A stretch of DNA of 64,000 nt from Eubacteriaceae bacterium. GTDB taxonomy: Bacteria; Bacillota; Clostridia; Lachnospirales; Lachnospiraceae. Shown in pieces: positions 61,257 through 64,000 of this stretch (the stretch's first letter is position 1; each line of letters opens with the position of its first letter). The notes beneath the pieces are model-generated. The model was not told the origin of the DNA. It ran no database searches and saw only the letters and a list, made by a program, of their open reading frames with translations. The stretch lies in assembly GCA_910574015.1 (NCBI GenBank), contig CAJSYQ010000013.1, forward strand, positions 1 to 64,000, written 5' to 3'. Position numbers and translations under genes: made by a program.

Positions 61257-62051
61257 ATGTCAACAATTATAATCTTCTCGGTAGTACTCCTTGCCGTACT
61301 CGGTATCCTGATCGGAGTCCTGCTGGGTGTGGCAGCAAAGGCCTTCGAGGTAAAAACCGATGAGCGGGTGATACAGGTGAGGGAGTGCCTGCCGGGAAAT
61401 AACTGCGGCGGATGCGGCTATCCGGGATGCGACGGCCTTGCCGATGCTATTGTGGCAGGAGATGCCCCGGTGAATGCCTGTCCGGTGGGCGGTGCCCCGG
61501 TGGCAGGTAAGATCGGAGAGATTCTTGGCGTAGAGGCAGGATCCTCAGTTCGTCAGGTTGCCTATGTAAAGTGTGCGGGAACCTGCGAGAACGCATCCAA
61601 TAAGTACAATTATGTGGGTGAGATGGACTGCCGCCGTGCCGTAATGGTACCGGGACGCGGCGATAAAGCCTGTGCTTACGGCTGTCTGGGACTTGGCTCC
61701 TGTGTGGAGGCGTGCCAGTTTGACGCTCTTTCTATCAAAGACGGCATCGCATGGGTGGATAAAGAAAAATGCGTTGCCTGCGGCAAGTGTGTGGAGACCT
61801 GCCCCAATCAGGTTATCTGTCTTGTTCCTTATGACTCTGCCTATGGGGTCCAGTGTAATTCAAAGGATAAGGGCAAGGATGTTATGAGTGTATGCAAGGC
61901 CGGTTGTATCGGCTGTGGTCTCTGTGTGAAGCAGTGTGAGTTCGATGCTGTCAAGGTGGAGAATAATATTGCGGTGATTGATGGAGAGAAATGCCAGGGC
62001 TGCGGCAAATGTGCCGAGAAGTGTCCGAAGAAGATCATTCGTCCACTGTAA
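61257..62051 (+). CDS. rnfB: Rnf electron transport complex subunit B (polyferredoxin)
   Basis: The 264-residue subunit has one N-terminal membrane helix, then a GCGYPGCDGLADAI cluster domain with CLPGNNCGGC, and several ferredoxin motifs: CAYGCLGLGSCVEACQF, CVACGKCVETCPN, CIGCGLCVKQCEF and CQGCGKCAEKCPK. It takes electrons from soluble ferredoxin. It is the last gene of the operon; AAAGGAGGAAATCGA precedes the ATG. A 17-bp terminator follows. Confidence 0.94.
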   Translation: MSTIIIFSVVLLAVLGILIGVLLGVAAKAFEVKTDERVIQVRECLPGNNCGGCGYPGCDGLADAIVAGDAPVNACPVGGAPVAGKIGEILGVEAGSSVRQVAYVKCAGTCENASNKYNYVGEMDCRRAVMVPGRGDKACAYGCLGLGSCVEACQFDALSIKDGIAWVDKEKCVACGKCVETCPNQVICLVPYDSAYGVQCNSKDKGKDVMSVCKAGCIGCGLCVKQCEFDAVKVENNIAVIDGEKCQGCGKCAEKCPKKIIRPL

Positions 62052-62079
62052 GTAACTTCTGAGAAGATAAGAATAAAGG

Positions 62080-62128
62080 GGCTGCCGGGAAGGAAAATGA
62101 TTCTGTTTCCTTCCCGGCAGCCTTTAAT
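62080..62128. terminator. Bidirectional terminator between rnfB and convergent Ig-like gene
   Basis: GGCTGCCGGGAAGGAAA (62080-62096) pairs perfectly with TTTCCTTCCCGGCAGCC (62106-62122) around a nine-base loop. T-runs follow on the plus strand (TTTAATTTTTT) and an A-rich AATAAA stretch on the other side gives TTTATT on the minus strand. The location between convergent genes suits a two-way terminator. Confidence 0.88.
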
Positions 62129-62137
62129 TTTTTCGAT

Positions 62138-62851
62138 TTAACTGATCCCATATTTTTTTTTGTCATCCAAAGATTTCTTTTCTTGCCGCATTTCGTAATA
62201 GGATGGCTTTTCGGTTCTGGATGGTTTTTCTGTCTTTTCCTCCTCGTCCTGTCGGGGCAGCCGTACCTCAATGGTACATTTGGCGGTGAAACCGGAAGAG
62301 AGGAGTGTCGCTGTGATGGTGGTCTTTCCCAGTGACAGGGCGGTTACGACCCCATGGGCGCTGACAGAGGCGATGGCTGGATTATCGCTCTCGAAGATTG
62401 GCTGTTCAGAAGAAGTGTTTGGTTTGATAATGGGATCCAGATGAAACCGGTCTGAGAGCTTCATCCGAACAGCGCGTTTTGGGAATTTTATGCTAAATGC
62501 AACAGGTGTCACCTGGACACGGCATTTCAGCCTGCGTATCAGCTTCTTTCCTCTGCGAACGGTAACATGGACAGTGGCAGAGCCGGTTGACAGAGCATTT
62601 ACCGTCGCCGTCTTTCCCCTTGCCGCCTTGCTGTTTACAGAAACTACCGCTGTATTGGAAGATGTATATGTCACAGTATGTTTCTTTTTCAGATTATACA
62701 CGCGCAGACGAAAATTATTTCCCAGCGTCATATTTAATTTTTTCACATTCAGCTTCGGCTTCTTGACCGCACCTTGTGCGGAAGCATAGGGAGCCAGAAC
62801 TGAAAAAAACAGAAAAACAAATGCCAAAAGCCAAACTGTTTTCTTTTTCAA
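62138..62851 (-). CDS. Secreted Ig-like (BIG2) domain protein
   Basis: About 237 residues. A signal peptide (KKKTVWLLAFVFLFFSVLAPYASA) precedes two Ig-like domains: KLNVKKLNMTLGNNFRLRVY with VTYTSSNTAVVSVNSK, and FPKRAVRMKLSDRFHLDPII with FESDNPAIASVSAHGVVTAL and LGKTTITATL. The tail after residue 205 is charged (DEEEKTEKPSRTEKPS) and has no anchor motif. TTG at 62851 gives nine-base spacing from GGAGAC; the TTG at 62857 is too close. It is the second secreted BIG2 protein in the window. Function unknown. Confidence 0.82.
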   Translation of the reverse strand: MKKKTVWLLAFVFLFFSVLAPYASAQGAVKKPKLNVKKLNMTLGNNFRLRVYNLKKKHTVTYTSSNTAVVSVNSKAARGKTATVNALSTGSATVHVTVRRGKKLIRRLKCRVQVTPVAFSIKFPKRAVRMKLSDRFHLDPIIKPNTSSEQPIFESDNPAIASVSAHGVVTALSLGKTTITATLLSSGFTAKCTIEVRLPRQDEEEKTEKPSRTEKPSYYEMRQEKKSLDDKKKYGIS

Positions 62852-63007
62852 AAACAAGTCTCCTTTCTACATTTGATGCCCCGCGGTCATTGGCGGGGTG
62901 TTTGTTCCTGCCGGACCAGCACAAGGGTGCTGATCTGAACCCGATGTTGGGCTAAGCTAAAAGTATCATTTTGCTATGGCACAAAAATGTCACTTTGTCC
63001 CAAAGAC

Positions 63008-63036
63008 TTGAAATTTAAAAAATGGTATGTTATGTT
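63008..63036 (+). promoter_or_regulatory. Sigma-A promoter of the two-component system
   Basis: TTGAAA (63008-63013), 17 bases, TATGTT (63031-63036). The response regulator ATG is 23 bases after the -10 box, leaving a very short leader. Upstream, 62960-63007 carries a TTTTGCTATGGCACAAAAATG-like dyad split as GCAC/ATGTC half-sites, of unknown meaning. Confidence 0.5.
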
Positions 63037-63058
63037 GGTAGAAAAAGGAGGCGAGGAT

Positions 63059-63748
63059 ATGCAGCGCATATTGATTGTAGACGATAATCAGGATATCCGT
63101 GAGGTTCTTGGGACTTATGTGGCGAAAGAGGGATTCGAGCCTGTCGTGGCGAAAGACGGCTTCGAGGCATTGGAGATGTTTCGAAAGACGGATCCTGCCG
63201 TGATACTTTTGGATGTGATGATGCCGGGAATGGATGGATATAAGGTCTGTGAGAAGATACGGGAGAATTCGGATGTGCCCATTATTCTTGTCACCGCCAA
63301 GGGTGAGGACTATGAGCGTGTGATGGGGCTGGATATCGGAGCGGACGACTATGTGGTAAAGCCCTTCAACGGGGAAGAGGTAATGGCGAGAGTCCGGGCG
63401 GTTCTGAGACGCATAGGACGCGGCGAGGTGACGGAGGAGAAAAAAGTTCTAAACATCAGCGACCTGACCATCAACATTGAGGCATACACGGTATACATCG
63501 GTGCTGAGAGGCTTCCCATGACGAAGAAGGAGGTAGAGACCATGTGGATCCTTGCCGGCAATCCCAGCAAGGTATTTACCAGGGACAATCTTCTTGACAG
63601 TCTGTGGGGGCAGGACTATTTCGGCGACAGCCGTACTGTGGATTCCCACATTAAGCGGCTCCGTGCAAAGCTGGATAAGGTGCCGCATCCGGATTGGGAG
63701 ATCAAAACCATCTGGGGCTTGGGATATAAATTTGAACTGAACACATAG
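63059..63748 (+). CDS. OmpR/PhoB family response regulator
   Basis: About 229 residues. The receiver domain has RILIVDDNQDIREVL, the phosphoacceptor Asp in VILLDVMMPGMDGY, Thr in IILVTAKGED and Lys in GADDYVVKPFN. The C-terminal winged helix (LTINIEAYTVYIG...PMTKKEVETM, VFTRDNLLDSLWG, SRTVDSHIKRLRAKLDK, TIWGLGYKFEL) binds promoter DNA. ATG at 63059 follows AAAAGGAGGCGAGGAT. A histidine kinase gene starts 14 bases after its stop, so the two form a standard pair. Confidence 0.93.
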   Translation: MQRILIVDDNQDIREVLGTYVAKEGFEPVVAKDGFEALEMFRKTDPAVILLDVMMPGMDGYKVCEKIRENSDVPIILVTAKGEDYERVMGLDIGADDYVVKPFNGEEVMARVRAVLRRIGRGEVTEEKKVLNISDLTINIEAYTVYIGAERLPMTKKEVETMWILAGNPSKVFTRDNLLDSLWGQDYFGDSRTVDSHIKRLRAKLDKVPHPDWEIKTIWGLGYKFELNT

Positions 63749-63762
63749 ATAGGTGATATGGG

Positions 63763-64000
63763 ATGAAGAAGATTTTTTGGCGCGTATTTGTATATTTCAG
63801 TGTTGTGCTCATGGTATTCACCATAATGATCGGGCTTATGTTTACCCGGTTCAACCGGACAAACATTGTGGGGGCATACAAGCAGCAGTTGGGGGATCTG
63901 GGAGCCGGTGTCGCGCAGCGCACAAGCAGGGCGGTGCAGAATGACGAGGCGGATGCTTTTCTGGATTATATGAAGGCTCTGGAGGATTTCGGGAACCAGC
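63763..64000 (+). CDS. Sensor histidine kinase, N-terminal part only (runs off the window)
   Basis: ATG at 63763 has AGGTGA six bases upstream and opens a frame that stays open to the right edge (79 codons). It begins KKIFWRVFVYFSVVLMVFTI with a membrane helix to about residue 27, then an extracellular stretch (FNRTNIVGAYKQQLGDLGAG ... RAVQNDEADAFLDYMKALED). Placement just after an OmpR-type regulator and the membrane start identify it as the partner kinase; HAMP and kinase domains would lie beyond the window. Confidence 0.8.
   Translation, partial: MKKIFWRVFVYFSVVLMVFTIMIGLMFTRFNRTNIVGAYKQQLGDLGAGVAQRTSRAVQNDEADAFLDYMKALEDFGNQ

Overview
The window looks like a chromosome segment of an anaerobic, spore-forming gut Clostridia, most likely Lachnospiraceae. 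The evidence is a SpoIIID regulator, a six-subunit Rnf complex, a tryptophan T-box leader, many TTG/GTG starts behind strong GGAGG sites, an L-lactate dehydrogenase, and a secreted M60 metallopeptidase with a dockerin-like module next to a cohesin-like protein. No rRNA, tRNA or CRISPR array was seen. All calls come from reading the sequence; no database search was possible.

Region 1-12 kb is accessory and looks AT-rich. Bases 1-2,580 hold decayed mobile-element pieces (a TnpV tail, a large serine recombinase fragment, a methyltransferase-like tail, a small orphan peptide) around one intact secreted Ig-like protein. Next come small regulator-centred units: MarR with an FMN-binding protein, TetR beside acetolactate synthase ilvBN, a MerR regulator with a textbook 19-bp-spacer promoter ahead of a serine hydrolase, an AraC/GyrI regulator with an unknown partner, and a hexapeptide acetyltransferase.

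Region 11.4-22.6 kb is one long co-directional unit: a GntR/UTRA regulator with tandem operators, a BMP-type nucleoside lipoprotein, a duplicated ATPase, two permeases, then an isochorismatase-like hydrolase, PfkB kinase, nucleoside phosphorylase, BtpA-type TIM barrel, iron alcohol dehydrogenase, TrpA-like TIM barrel and VOC protein, closed by a terminator. I read it as import and breakdown of an unidentified nucleoside. It is the best candidate here for an undescribed pathway.

Region 22.6-35.2 kb holds an Imm51-like orphan immunity gene, an XRE regulator, a periplasmic-binding lipoprotein with a two-receiver hybrid histidine kinase, a NifX-like protein, and a T-box(Trp)-controlled trpEGDCBA operon with no trpF.

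Region 35.2-51 kb holds a secreted Cys/His-repeat protein, the M60 peptidase and its overlapping cohesin-like partner, a metallophosphoesterase, an Fe-S aldo/keto reductase, a predicted ABC-class ATPase, lactate dehydrogenase, a Na/Pi symporter followed by thiW-thiM, and a convergent MarR-YczE pair.

Region 51-64 kb holds spoIIID, an SbcD/SbcC-like (YhaO/YhaN-type) pair with a membrane hairpin, a MATE exporter, rnfCDGEAB, a bidirectional terminator, a second secreted Ig-like protein, and a response regulator whose histidine kinase runs off the right edge.
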